64,000 nt of DNA from Dioszegia crocea (taxonomy: Eukaryota; Basidiomycota; Tremellomycetes; Tremellales; Bulleribasidiaceae): NCBI GenBank assembly GCA_001600615.1, contig BCKK01000002.1, forward strand, positions 464,809-528,808, read 5' to 3'. Every line of letters begins with the position of its first letter. The first letter of the stretch is position 1. Position numbers and translations under genes: made by a program. The notes under the pieces were generated by a model. The model was not told the DNA's origin. It worked only from the letters and a program-made list of their open reading frames with translations, and ran no database searches. This document shows positions 22,110 to 32,322 of the stretch, piece by piece.

Positions 22110-23024
22110 GGTCGTTTATTACGGAGAAGTGGATCTTGGAATTGTATGCTCACCTTATGCTATTATATGATTATGACACAGCAGCCAACCCCTGACTCTA
22201 GGTACACCCCTTGACGATCCTTTCACCGAACTGATGAAAGGCAAGATCAGGAGCTACGAGGGGGTATTTTGAAGGGAGAGCGGGACAGAGAAGACAAAGG
22301 TAACTAGGCACCTATAGATGTACCTGGGTGATGTCTAGATGAGATCGGACCCCCTACTCACACTATAGATGCGAAGTAGAAGCAGAGATGGTGAGGCAAA
22401 ACTCGGCGCGGCGGTGGCGCGAAATCTGATCTAATCCGTGCGTAATTTCAGTGCCGTGTTTCATCTTTTTACTGGACAGATGCGGTATGAGTAGGATTAC
22501 AACAAGTAATCAAGCTCTTGTGGCGCATAACAAGGAAATGAGATAGCTGCGAGGCGAGACTCTACAGTCACAGCTTTATGCATACGAGCCTCTTCCGAGT
22601 AAGGTGATGGGCACACGCTATAGTCCCTTTGTACATCTCGTTTGACCGGCGATGGCCGATCTGAGACTCTGAAGGCCTACCTACAGCTGACATTGGGCTA
22701 CTCCTTGGGCTACTCTGATCATGGTACAACGTCGAGCTGAACGGAGCGCGGCGAGCGCAAACGTGCTGATAGACTGCTGTATGAGAGAAATCTCCTGGCC
22801 TGGCGGACTATCGACAGTGCCACTCTCGAACGGTCCGCCGGATGTATAGCAGCTTGCCGAGATAGCCGAGGCCGGACCGGTTGACTAGCGCGTCCTTGGG
22901 TAGCATCTCCAACAGCTATATCCCTTTCACTCTCCACTTCGCATTCCCAATGCAGCGTCTGTCTCTCGATATACGCTTCACAGAGCCCTCTGCCATACAA
23001 AACCCCCCTCCATCCCATCCCCAA
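22110..23024. promoter_or_regulatory. Divergent promoter region of the CCCH and GH42 genes
   Basis: 915 bp between divergent starts. It holds one GGCGCGAAA element (22416-22424), which is the E2F/MBF-type cell-cycle consensus read on the other strand. An in-frame ATG at 22950 is an alternative start of the GH42 gene. No other feature was seen. Confidence 0.5.
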
Positions 23025-25046
23025 ATGTCGTCCACCCCATCCACAATCGGCTCTGCTCGTCCCGCCTGGCCAGCGATCAAAGGACTCGGTTACGGCGGAG
23101 ACTACAATCCCGAGCAATGGTCAAGAGAGACCTGGAAGGAGGATATGAGGCTCATGATTGCCGCTGGCGTCAATGTCGTCTCCATCGGTATCTTCTCGTG
23201 GGCACTACTTCAGCCCACGGAAGATACCTGGGACTTCAAATGGCTCGACGACGTCATTGATCTCCTCCACGAGAATGGCATCGCTGTCGATCTTGCCACG
23301 GCCACTGCATCCCCTCCTCCCTGGCTCACCATGAAACATCCCGAAATCCTCCCCGTTACTGTCGACGGCAAAATCCTAAACCAGGGTGGGAGGCAGCACT
23401 GGCGTCCCACTTCGCCAATCTACCGGAAGTACGCATTGATCATCGTGCACCGGTTGGCGGAACGGTACGGATCCCACCCAGCCGTTGTCGCTTGGCACGT
23501 CAACAACGAACTCGGGTGTCACAATCACTTTGACTACTCGTCAGATGCAGCGGCGGCGTTCAGGGTGTTTTTGAAGAAGAAGTATGGGGAGGTTGAGAAG
23601 TTGAATGACGCATGGGGAACGGCGTTCTGGTCTCAGCACTACTCTACTTTTGACGACATCATCCCTCCTGTCCTGGCCACCACCTATCCCAATCCCGGCC
23701 AACAGCTTGATTGGCGCCGATTCTCCTCCACCGCTCTCAAGGAGTGGTATATCGCCGAGCGAGACCTGCTCCACTCCATCACCCCCCACATCCCCGTCAC
23801 CACCAACTTTATGATCATGGGCGATCAGAAAGACCGGGACTATGCGGACTTTGCAGGCGAGCTGGACTTCGTCTCGAACGACCACTACATTACCCATCCC
23901 CTACACGGTCGAGACGAGCTCAGCTTCTCTGCGAGCTGTGCCAGTGGAGTCAGCGGCAAGAAGCCCTGGTTCCTCATGGAGCACTCTACCAGCGCTGTCA
24001 ACTGGCAATCCATCAATGTCCCCAAACGACCTGGAGAGATGGCGCGTGACTCTCTCTCGCACGTCGCGCACGGCGCTGACGCTGTCTGCTACTTCCAATG
24101 GCGGCAGTCAAGGGCCGGGGCGGAGAAGTACCACTCTAGTATGGTCCCGCATGCCGGGGAGGACAGTCAGGTGTTCAGGGATGTTTGCAAGTTGGGGCAG
24201 AATCTGAAGGATCTGGAGGAGATCAAGGGGTCAAAGAAGGAGCCAGCCCATGTCGCAATCCTACTCGATTACGAATCGTGGTGGGTGTCCGAGCTGGACT
24301 CCCACCCCTCCACCCTGCTCAAATACCATCAAGAGGCGCTTGACTGGTTCGTCTCCCTCCTCAACCTCGGTGTCCGGGTCGACGTTGTCCCCGTCAAAGC
24401 CGACTGGTCGGGATACAAAGCCATCATTGCTCCTATCCTCCACATCGTCGACACTCCTCTCCAAAGCTCCCTCTCCAAATACGTTGAAAACGGAGGCCAC
24501 CTCATCGCCACCTACTTCTCGGGCATCGTCGATTCGAAAGACCACATTCATCTCGGCGGGTACCCCGGTGCTTTGCGGGACATCTTGGGAATCAGGGTGG
24601 AGGAGTTTGCACCGATGAGGGAGGGTGAAGAGCGGGAGTTGGATGATGGTAGCTACGGAACTCTCTGGTCCGAGCCGATCCAAGTAGGGGATGGGGTGGA
24701 GACTTTGCGAAAGTGGAAAGAGGGCGGAGGGGCGGCAGTGACGCGTAAGATCAGTAAGAAGGGATCGGCGAGCTACGTATCTACCCGTCTCGGGGTGGAA
24801 GGTCTAGGCAAAGGGTTACTGGGCGAGTTGATGGACCATGCGGGCGTAAAGAGTGAGATGCCAGAGGGGATGAGGGGCAAGGTGGAGCACGTTACGAGAA
24901 GCAAGGGTGATAAGAAGTGGGACTTTTACATAAACAGGACGGATGAGAGTGTAGGGTTGGAGGGGACCAAGGGAGAGATTGTAGTTAGTACTGGTGAGGG
25001 AGGCAAGGGGGTTGCTCCGAGGGGTGTGGTAGTGACCAGAAGGTAG
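23025..25046 (+). CDS. GH42 beta-galactosidase, intronless
   Basis: A single uninterrupted frame encodes 673 aa from ATG 23025 (or 698 aa from 22950). The N-terminus LGYGGDYNPEQWSRETWKED is typical of GH42, as are NVVSIGIFSWALLQP and HPEILPVT-DG. The acid/base Glu lies in AWHVNNELGCHNHFDYSSDA and the nucleophile Glu in PWFLMEHSTSAVNWQ. After the TIM barrel come the trimerisation domain (HVAILLDYESWWVSELDSHP region) and a short C-terminal beta domain. There is no signal peptide, so it should act on beta-galactosides inside the cell. GH42 enzymes are mainly bacterial and archaeal; fungal beta-galactosidases are usually GH35 or GH2. The lack of introns is striking among intron-rich neighbours. 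Flanks are clearly fungal (CCCH and bZIP genes), so contamination is unlikely. Confidence 0.95.
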   Translation: MSSTPSTIGSARPAWPAIKGLGYGGDYNPEQWSRETWKEDMRLMIAAGVNVVSIGIFSWALLQPTEDTWDFKWLDDVIDLLHENGIAVDLATATASPPPWLTMKHPEILPVTVDGKILNQGGRQHWRPTSPIYRKYALIIVHRLAERYGSHPAVVAWHVNNELGCHNHFDYSSDAAAAFRVFLKKKYGEVEKLNDAWGTAFWSQHYSTFDDIIPPVLATTYPNPGQQLDWRRFSSTALKEWYIAERDLLHSITPHIPVTTNFMIMGDQKDRDYADFAGELDFVSNDHYITHPLHGRDELSFSASCASGVSGKKPWFLMEHSTSAVNWQSINVPKRPGEMARDSLSHVAHGADAVCYFQWRQSRAGAEKYHSSMVPHAGEDSQVFRDVCKLGQNLKDLEEIKGSKKEPAHVAILLDYESWWVSELDSHPSTLLKYHQEALDWFVSLLNLGVRVDVVPVKADWSGYKAIIAPILHIVDTPLQSSLSKYVENGGHLIATYFSGIVDSKDHIHLGGYPGALRDILGIRVEEFAPMREGEERELDDGSYGTLWSEPIQVGDGVETLRKWKEGGGAAVTRKISKKGSASYVSTRLGVEGLGKGLLGELMDHAGVKSEMPEGMRGKVEHVTRSKGDKKWDFYINRTDESVGLEGTKGEIVVSTGEGGKGVAPRGVVVTRR

Positions 25047-25563
25047 GGGAGCTTGTAGAATTTAGTACATAGGTAAAGTAGCTTGGAACGGCGAAAGGGG
25101 CCCAGCAGCCGTAAAAGAAATCTTATGTATCAGTATGTAGGGATTTATAAATACACCCTCACGCTTATGAAGTGCTACAGATCGTCATGGGTACCACCAG
25201 ATTGTCGCGGCAATCTGGGCGGACCGCCGGACAATCTGCAATCGACGCGTTTCAACGCACGGACCAGACGCGTCGGAGGCGAGGCCGGCGGGGTGGCGGG
25301 CGCGGGGATGCACACAGCTCGGCGGCTGAATTTCTTCACTCAACGGTACTTCATACATCTATATAGTACCCACGCATAGCTCGAGACTCGAAGAGGGCCA
25401 CATCTAGACCACTTCAAGTCTGCTCGGGTGTAGTCAGCTTTGTCGCTTGGCCCTTCGTGGCTCTACTGTCCTACTGTCATTGTTCGGGAGTGATATATCT
25501 TCATCAACTACACCAGGCTTTGTTCCACGTACCTATCTCTACGCAGTCCATACCTCGCCCATC
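25047..25563. other. Intergenic region before the bZIP gene
   Basis: 517 bp between tandem genes: GH42 3' UTR, then a GC-rich patch (25250-25320), then a C/T-rich leader before the bZIP start. No extra gene. Confidence 0.5.
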
Positions 25564-26933
25564 ATGTGAGTGCACCTGGCTGTATATAGCGCGAGCGTCG
25601 TAGCTGAAGGTGACTAGGTTTAATCCATTCGTGACGATGACTCACTCCCAAGAGCGACCCAACCGAAGGTCGGACCCAAATTCGGCGCATCTGACACACG
25701 GCGTCAACTCCAACTCCCTCCAGGGTCTTTCATCCCAAGAGAGCATCGGATCGAACTGGGACTCCGTGAATGCTACGGATGACGGGATGATTAGTATTCT
25801 CCAGGATCAAGCCGAGCCGGGGCCATATGACTTTGTAAGTGCATCCATGGGTCATGGGAACGGGGCTGACTATCATAGCTTCGCTCGATGGACCAGCACC
25901 AAACCGACTCGCCTTCCTCTTCCCAAGTATCAAACACGTACATCCTGGACGGTTTCGCGTCTCAACCTCAAATTCCTACCCTTCTCTCCGGTGAACACCC
26001 GTCATCACTCCCGCCTTCACACCAGGCTTCCCCTCAGATTCCCCACGCATACCCCCTCCACATCTCTCCAGCCCAGCTGTCAATGCCGCTCGACCGGTCC
26101 AATCCAGTATCTCCCAATGCCTTCACGGCGCCGCAGACAAGCGGGAACGGTTTCAGTGCAGGGTTCGAATTCAACTTCAAGGCGAATGACGGTAGTGACC
26201 ATCGTCGCTCAGGCTCTGCTGCGAGTCAACATACCACATCCAATTCATTCTCGGGTGGTTCGGAGTGCTCATACTCCGCGACAGATGTTAGTGAGGGTGA
26301 AGATGCCGAAATGGGCCAGGCGGAGGGGGCGGACGGGCTAGGAGGGTTGAATTTCGGGCGGATGGGCCTGAAGGGAGAGAAGACTTGGACGCAGTATGAC
26401 CAAGATGCTATGGGGTCTGGGGGAATTTCAGGCGGTGGGACAGGAGGCGCAGCTAGCTCATCGAGGAAGTCGAGCGGAGGTGCGCCCAAAGAGAAAGACA
26501 AGCTTGAACGTGAGTGTCATTAGTATTATTGGAGCCTCTACTCCTAAGTCAGTCCTCTTGTGCTAATGCTCTAGACCGCCGGTCTATCAACCGCAAATCC
26601 GCCCAAAAACATCGTGCTCGCAGAAAGGAAGAGCTCGAGGAGTTGACGATCCAAATCGCCGAGCGTGACGCGCGCATATTGCAATTGGAGCGCGATCTAG
26701 CAGTCGAAAAGGCAAAAAATGCCCAAATGACGGACTTGATGAGAGGGAGTCAAGGCACTGGATCTGCTGCGGGGGACTCGAGCAGGGAGAGTGCGAATGA
26801 GGAGAGCGATGCAAGTTCTTCAGCAGGCAACGTGCAGACTGGACAAGGGGTTAAGAAGGCGGACGGGAGGAAGACGAGGGGGATGAAGAAGGCCGAGACT
26901 GTTCAAGTTGGTCAGAAGGTCGGAGCGAGTTAA
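25564..26933 (+). CDS. bZIP transcription factor
   Basis: Four exons (25564-25565, 25618-25834, 25879-26509, 26575-26933) total 1209 nt, 402 aa. In this model the start codon is split by a 52-nt intron (AT in exon 1, G in exon 2); an in-frame ATG at 25637 would lose only the first six residues. The bZIP region lies at about residues 285-330: the basic motif NRKSAQKHRARRKEELEEL has the N-x7-R signature, followed by a leucine/isoleucine heptad helix (IQIAERDARILQLERDLAVE). The N-terminal two thirds are Ser/Pro/Gly-rich, a likely activation region. The tail is Lys/Arg-rich. Nuclear DNA-binding role; targets unknown. It lies downstream of the GH42 gene in the same direction, but no link is shown. 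Confidence 0.85.
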
Positions 26934-28000
26934 GGGGATGGGAGGGATGCGGGTTGGTAGATCCGGGAGGAGCGGAGTGTAAGGGGGTTCGATCTGACTG
27001 TGAGTTTGGTTGCTTCGTTATTCGCGTCGTTCTTCGCAGCTTCTCTCTCCCCTGAAGATGTGTAACTGACCAAAACTTAGCATTGTGTATAAGACAATAC
27101 TGTCCTATTTTCCGGGAAATTGTGAAGATTCTGTCGATATTATGCCCTACTGCTGTTCAAAAGAAACAAAATTATCCTATCAACCACTATCCATCACTCC
27201 CTCGAAGCGCCTCCATTGTGATTCGCCCTTTACGCTACATTCGTCGCAACATCACACTTCCTATCCCCTGTCCATCTCCTCTTTTTGCAGCGACTGAACC
27301 CGCCACTTATCCAGCCGACACTTCCCCCCCTGCATCATCGGACGATGCTGCGACCACACACTCTTCTCGATCGGTCTTGCAATCTCAAGCCTGGCTCTGC
27401 GAAGGGAAGGTGGCAATCTAGTCGGGCGAAGGGGTATAGTGGGCGGATCCGCAGAATCTGGGCCGGCGACCTGATAGCACCCACTACGTTTCCAGTGAAA
27501 GAATCGTAAGGGTGGTTTCCCTGTTTTATAGTCCTGTTGTGCATCTTTGTGTCTTTTGGATGCACTGAATCATAGACGAGCGGTCCGTGAATGCACCAGC
27601 TCCGGGCGGAGTGTCTTCCGCACTTCGTGATGCAAAGCTCGATGATCAAGTTTAGGCGTAAATCGCTTGACGTAACTCACAGGAGGAATGCAAAATTTCA
27701 TAATCGTCCACGTCTGTCCGGCTTACTGCATGTGACTTGAGGCGTTTACGAAATGGCTCGTGCTGCCTTATCTTATCGTATCTTATCAGATCCGACAGCT
27801 GGGCGAGTGAAGACCGTCCCTTGATGGCGACGACTTTGGGGCACGAGAAGGGTCTCAACGTAAAGATGGCAAGGCACGTCACAACCATCCGACAAAATTA
27901 CATTTTTCGTAGCACATTATCCGTATACGTATGGTGCTAGTGTCTTGTTACCAGCAAGTCTAGATCTACATTTCTTCCTTATCTATATCCTGATGCCCCT
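26934..28000. other. Long convergent intergenic region
   Basis: 1067 bp between two convergent genes. Several frames up to 112 codons occur, but none has domains, codon-bias-like composition or convincing splice partners. A cluster of GATA cores lies at 27767-27787. Confidence 0.5.
27767..27787 (-). promoter_or_regulatory. Cluster of four GATA cores
   Basis: CTTATC occurs at 27767-27772, 27772-27777 and 27782-27787, with another TATC at 27779-27782. Read on the minus strand these are GATAAG-type sites, the consensus of fungal GATA factors. The flanking genes converge here, so no known promoter is served. Confidence 0.5.
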
Positions 28001-29605
28001 TTAAATCAACCCGGAATCCCCCGTCTTGGCCATGTGATCTTGGCACTTGACCAGCATCGCCAATTGCGCACTGATCTCGTCCAGTCTGTTAACGACCGTC
28101 CCGTTCCCCTTGACAAACCCGTAGATGGTGTATTGGATCCCCGTGTCCTTACAGAACTCCTCCACCATCGGTTGAATCTTCCGCAGGTTGTGTCTAGGGA
28201 CTCGGGGGAAGAGGTGGTGGATGGCCTGGAACTGCAGACCGCCATGCAGCCAGTCCAGCCAGATGGGGCACATGACGTCCATCGTCGTCCGTAGTTGCTT
28301 CTGAGCGAATGACTCGTTGTTGCCGAGATCGCAGGTAGGCATGCCCCAGTGTGAGAGGGTGATTTGGACGTGGAGGAGCATGGTAATGAGGTGGGAGGTG
28401 AGGACGAAGGCAACGCGGGTGGGCCAATCAGGGAGTGTGCGCCAGACGAGCAGGTAACCAAAGAGGAACCAGTAGGTCAACATGCCGCAGATTTCAGCAG
28501 GACGACACCACGCAGCCGCGCCAGACTGCTTGGATCGGGGGGAGATGAGGTGGAACCACCCGAGAGCGTAGAGGTTGAAGCGTGCGAAGGCCATGATGGG
28601 GTAGTACGCGTACTTCTGGTAGGGGATGAGGATTTCGCAAGCTTTGTCCCAGACAAAGTCGAATTTGTAGTATGTGGAGTGAAGGTCTTTGAACTGGGAG
28701 GGGCAGGTAGCGAAGAGGGGAGTGTTTTGGATATCGGGGTCGTGCTCGGGGGAGTTCGTGACGAGGTGGTGGACGTTGTGACTAGATTTCCACCAGCCGA
28801 AGCTGAGACCGCAGCAGAAGTCCGCAATGAAGATTCCGATCATGGTGTCATATGTGATGTTTTGTGTGATGGCACGGTGTCCGGCATCGTGGGCGGTGAA
28901 CATGATCTGTTGCCAGAACGCGCCGAGGAAGATGGCAGAGGGGATGTAGTAGCCGCGGTGGAGGAGGGTGATGAAGGTGATGAAGAGGATGGTGTACCGG
29001 ATGGATTCGCGTCCATAGTCGAGGTAGTTACAGGTGTAGAAACCACCGTCGTGTACACGCTGATGTAGGGCGTTGTATTTCTCGGTAATGAGGTTTTGGG
29101 TGGTGGGATCGGGGGAGGGGTAGGCGGATAGGCATTTGTCGATCTCGGCTTGCATAGCCAGGTTAATGCCCTCGTCTCGCTCTGACGAGTTTGGGAGAGC
29201 GCCCTCAACCCAAACTTCCTCGCTGAGCTTGGCCTCTACATCGGCCTCCTTCGTGCTCAATTTCCGGTAGACACCGCCTCGAATGGGGGGAGCAAAGTTG
29301 GTCCAATCTGGCGGGCTGCGACCTATCCGGTACGCGGACATGGTGCGGAGAGTGTTTTCGCGGTGATACCTAAAAGGGCGTCAGCCATGGTGCGAGAATG
29401 GTCACAGCGCAAAGGTCTAAACTCACGCTTTGATCTCGCTCGTAGCATCGTTTCCAACCATATGTTGCAGTGCCAACCGGCCGCCTGGGTGCCTGTCCAT
29501 CCAGCTGTCGAGCTGTAGGACCTGACCCTCGTAGATGACCAGAGCGCGCCCATCGGCAATCATCCCCTCGATAGCGCGCTTGGAAAGGACTTGGTTGCGC
29601 GACAT
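28001..29605 (-). CDS. SLD1: Cytochrome b5-fused delta-8 sphingolipid desaturase
   Basis: Two exons (29427-29605 and 28001-29369) encode 515 aa. An N-terminal cytochrome b5 domain carries the heme HPGG (WMDRHPGGRLALQHMVG) and a second His after the splice junction (AYHREN). The membrane desaturase domain has the three histidine boxes HDAGH, HNVHH and QAIHH (QxxHH), with hydrophobic segments between. This layout is shared by fungal delta-8 (E)-sphingolipid desaturases, which desaturate the long-chain base of glucosylceramide in the ER; front-end fatty-acid desaturases are the alternative. Neighbouring HPDIQNTPLF-type sequence (SPEHDPDIQNTPLFATCPSQ) is common to the sphingolipid branch. Start at 29605 gives MSRNQVLSKRAIEG; an upstream alternative frame start is out of family length. 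Confidence 0.9.
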
Positions 29606-30785
29606 GGTACGTGGAGGACGCGCAGATGAGGAGTGGGGTCGGGAGGAGTGGAGTAGTGACCGTGGGGGAGGTGGGAGGCAGTGGGATAGGCGGATAGAAA
29701 TGCACAAGATAGTGGCTCGTAGATGTATGAAGGACAGAGCACAGAGCGGTGTAAAAGGTAGCGCGAGTTTTAAGGATTCAGGACAATAAAGGTCCGAGGG
29801 TGGGTGGGGGAGTTGCGCGATTTAAGCTTTTTGATGAGAACTGCGGATGGAGTGTTGATGGGATTGATGGACAGATGATTGATGGATGAATCAATATGTA
29901 AATGCGCCAAGCTGCATGTGTATTGAATGCCCCTTCCCGCTCCATCTCTCCACGATGCTGCGTACTGCCTCTTTTCCTCTCAGTACCGGGCCCAGCCTTT
30001 GGATTGGAGCGTTACCTTACCTTACCCAAAGATAAAGGTGCCCTCTCGTACGGCATCCCTTGCCGGTCCGGCCAAGGCGTGGCGTCCAAGGGTAACGAGG
30101 AATTCCGGTCAGCTTTGGGGGGATTCCCTGGATTCCGGGGGGGGGGGGCAAAGGTTTATCCGGGAGAGAGCCCTGAAGGTGTTCCAGACTTTGAAACAAT
30201 CTCCCTTGGACGTTGCCCCTTGGACGCGCCAAGAAGGATCTACGTTCAGGGGCTGCTGACATTAAGCTTTGCTCCAAACACCCGGAATGCTCGGAGCCCC
30301 ATCACTTTTCGTCAGGGTCGCGTTTCATCTTGGCCGATGGGCCCGGCGGGTTCCGCAGGCTTCCGCCGGATTGCCCGATGGGTTTCTGCGAGGCGGTCGC
30401 ACTACATATCGCGCACACACGTTGCACTGTGTAACTACTATACGCGTACTCTGGTGTCCCAAGGAGTCCATGTCGTCGTGGCATCCACGCAGTCAGAGAG
30501 CACCGCAATTTCCAGTTGCGCCGCATTGTGCGCAATTTAACAGCCTGAGCTCATCGGGCAGTCAGGACGCACAGCACAGCTTCCCTGACGATAACTGACT
30601 TATACGCCTGATCACCGGTGGCCTCGACTATTTTATACATGACATTCCTCTTGGTCTGCACACTGATGGGCTTCTCATGTACGCTGTACTCCTTCCCGGA
30701 TATACTGAACGATCAGCGACGTCCAGCAGGGGTCATTCGGCAGATACTCACCTCGCCTTGCCGATGCTCAATTCTCGTATCCCCC
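29606..30785. other. Long intergenic region, promoter of the desaturase
   Basis: 1180 bp. It carries a G12 run (30137-30148) and a 212-codon plus-strand frame (29902-30540) that resembles no family and overlaps two other long frames; GC-rich chance openness is the simpler reading. It should contain the desaturase promoter near 29606-29900 and the 3' end of the paraoxonase-like gene. Confidence 0.5.
30137..30148 (+). repeat. Poly-G run of 12
   Basis: Twelve uninterrupted G residues in intergenic DNA, flanked by GGATTCC repeats. A possible replication-slippage or assembly-sensitive site. Confidence 0.9.
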
Positions 30786-32082
30786 TCAGACCGCAGCCCA
30801 ATCCGTAAGATCCACTCTGGCTAGCCCCACGCCGCTAGATAAGAAGCCCGTCGCTACTACCCAGGCCTCCCGCCTGCCTGCCGTGGTCTTGGGGTCGATG
30901 GGGAAGACCGCCGCTGTTGTGCCCGCATTCAGCCAGACTCCATCATCCTCCAGCAGCTTCATCTTCTCCCACTTGCCCGCTGCAGATTTCCTCGCCAGCC
31001 ACACTACCGACGGAGCGTGCGCCTCAGGATCAAGGACATGCTCTGCCAGCTTGATCCCTTGGTGCAGGCCTGCAACGACGTAACCTGACATATCCGACGA
31101 CGGGGAGGCGAAGGGATCGGAAAAGTATGTTGGGTTATCGACAGTGTTTGGGAACTTTACAGATGAGGTGGTGGTGAGATCTGGGGATAGGGTATGTAGT
31201 ACGCCGCCTGAAGCATCGTTAAGGATGATCTCCCCGTTCGGTCCGTGACCCAGTCCATTCGCTGAGTGTATACCCGTCTTCACCACCTCCGCCTGTACAT
31301 CCCGACCTATAGACGCATCGACGCGCACAATATTGGTCCGACTCGCGAGTTGCCATGTGAACAGCTCCTCTGCAACACGAGATAGACCCGCATCTCTATT
31401 GACATGGTCGTTCGTCACTAGGAACTCGGACTCGCCGAGCGAGTAGATGTCGTTGGGAGTGACAATGAGTGGGTGGTGCACGGTCTGGACATGGGTGGCT
31501 GTGAAGCTAGAGAGGGTGATGCGGAATATCTCGACGGTGGAGTTGGATTTGTGTGGGCCATGAGATGCGGGTTTGTGGTTCACGGCGTGGAGGTAGACTG
31601 TGTCGGCTTGGTGCGGAGGGGAATATATATCGAGGCCGTGAGGGATTAATGGGCCTGTGAACCCTTGTATAGCGATCCGCTTGGTGCTCCACGTCTGTAG
31701 ATATGCCATCAGCTCATACTATACCTCTCCTTAAAAGGGTGGAACATACCGCAGTGTCCAAAGCCCATATACCGCCATCGGCAAAGAGCGCATCCTCGGG
31801 CCGACGGACAGTCAAGACAGGCGGCCACCATCCATACCTGCTCGACCTGTTCCCAGTTGCAGTAAATAATAGCAAGCCGGATGGCTCATGATACGCAAAG
31901 TCTTCTCCTTGCTGTATGCCAGTGATCAGGCGAGTCTCGAGGATATGAGAAGGGGAGGTGGAGGTTATAGAGGGCGGTGGATGGGAACGGAAAGCTCCAA
32001 GTACTACGAGCCGGTTGTAGACTGCATTCAGGGGATAGAAGAGGAGTGCTATTGCTAGGGCGATATTGCGGAGGGCGGGCAT
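30786..32082 (-). CDS. Paraoxonase/arylesterase-like six-bladed propeller hydrolase
   Basis: Two exons (31750-32082 and 30786-31694) give 413 aa. The N-terminus MPALRNIALAIALLFYPLNA is a signal anchor, as in serum paraoxonases. Family features: GEDFAYHEPSGLLLFTATG near residue 60, PLIPHGLDIYSP, the calcium-ligand stretch VTPNDIYSLGESEFLVTNDH and SANGLGHGPNGEIILNDASG. Paraoxonases and the related SMP-30 group hydrolyse lactones and aryl esters with a central calcium ion. The Asn and Asp of NDI and TNDH are in place. The substrate is unknown; a lactonase is the usual ancestral activity. It is in tandem with the YheT-type hydrolase gene on the same strand, 240 bp apart. Confidence 0.82.
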
Positions 32083-32322
32083 GATATACGAACGCTCGAT
32101 AATCAACAGATGCTGCCTAGCGCAAGAGGTGTAGTTGAGGTGGACCTTCCGGCAATTCACCGCTAATCTAACCGACGACAGGCGATTTTGATTTTGCTGC
32201 TTGAGTGAAACCTGCCCAGCATGATGCCATCTCGAACTCATCTCCCTATCAATGTATGCGTTGTCCGAATCCTCCAGCCCAAGTGTATAATCTATAATGT
32301 CTAATCTGCCCACCAGAACCCT

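Noticed and set aside
25618..26933. bZIP factor as regulator of the adjacent GH42 gene
   Set aside because: Adjacency alone; no shared promoter and no recognised binding sites upstream of GH42.
26934..27660. Possible small gene between bZIP and desaturase genes
   Set aside because: Frames of 70-112 codons are low in information, lack domains and do not join by splicing into a longer product.
28364..29068. 234-codon frame antisense to the desaturase
   Set aside because: It is the complement of a strongly conserved coding exon with GC-biased third positions, which often leaves an open antisense frame.
29902..30540. 212-codon plus-strand frame in intergenic DNA
   Set aside because: No recognisable domain, overlaps two other open frames over the same GC-rich stretch, and has no splice-like structure; most likely chance.
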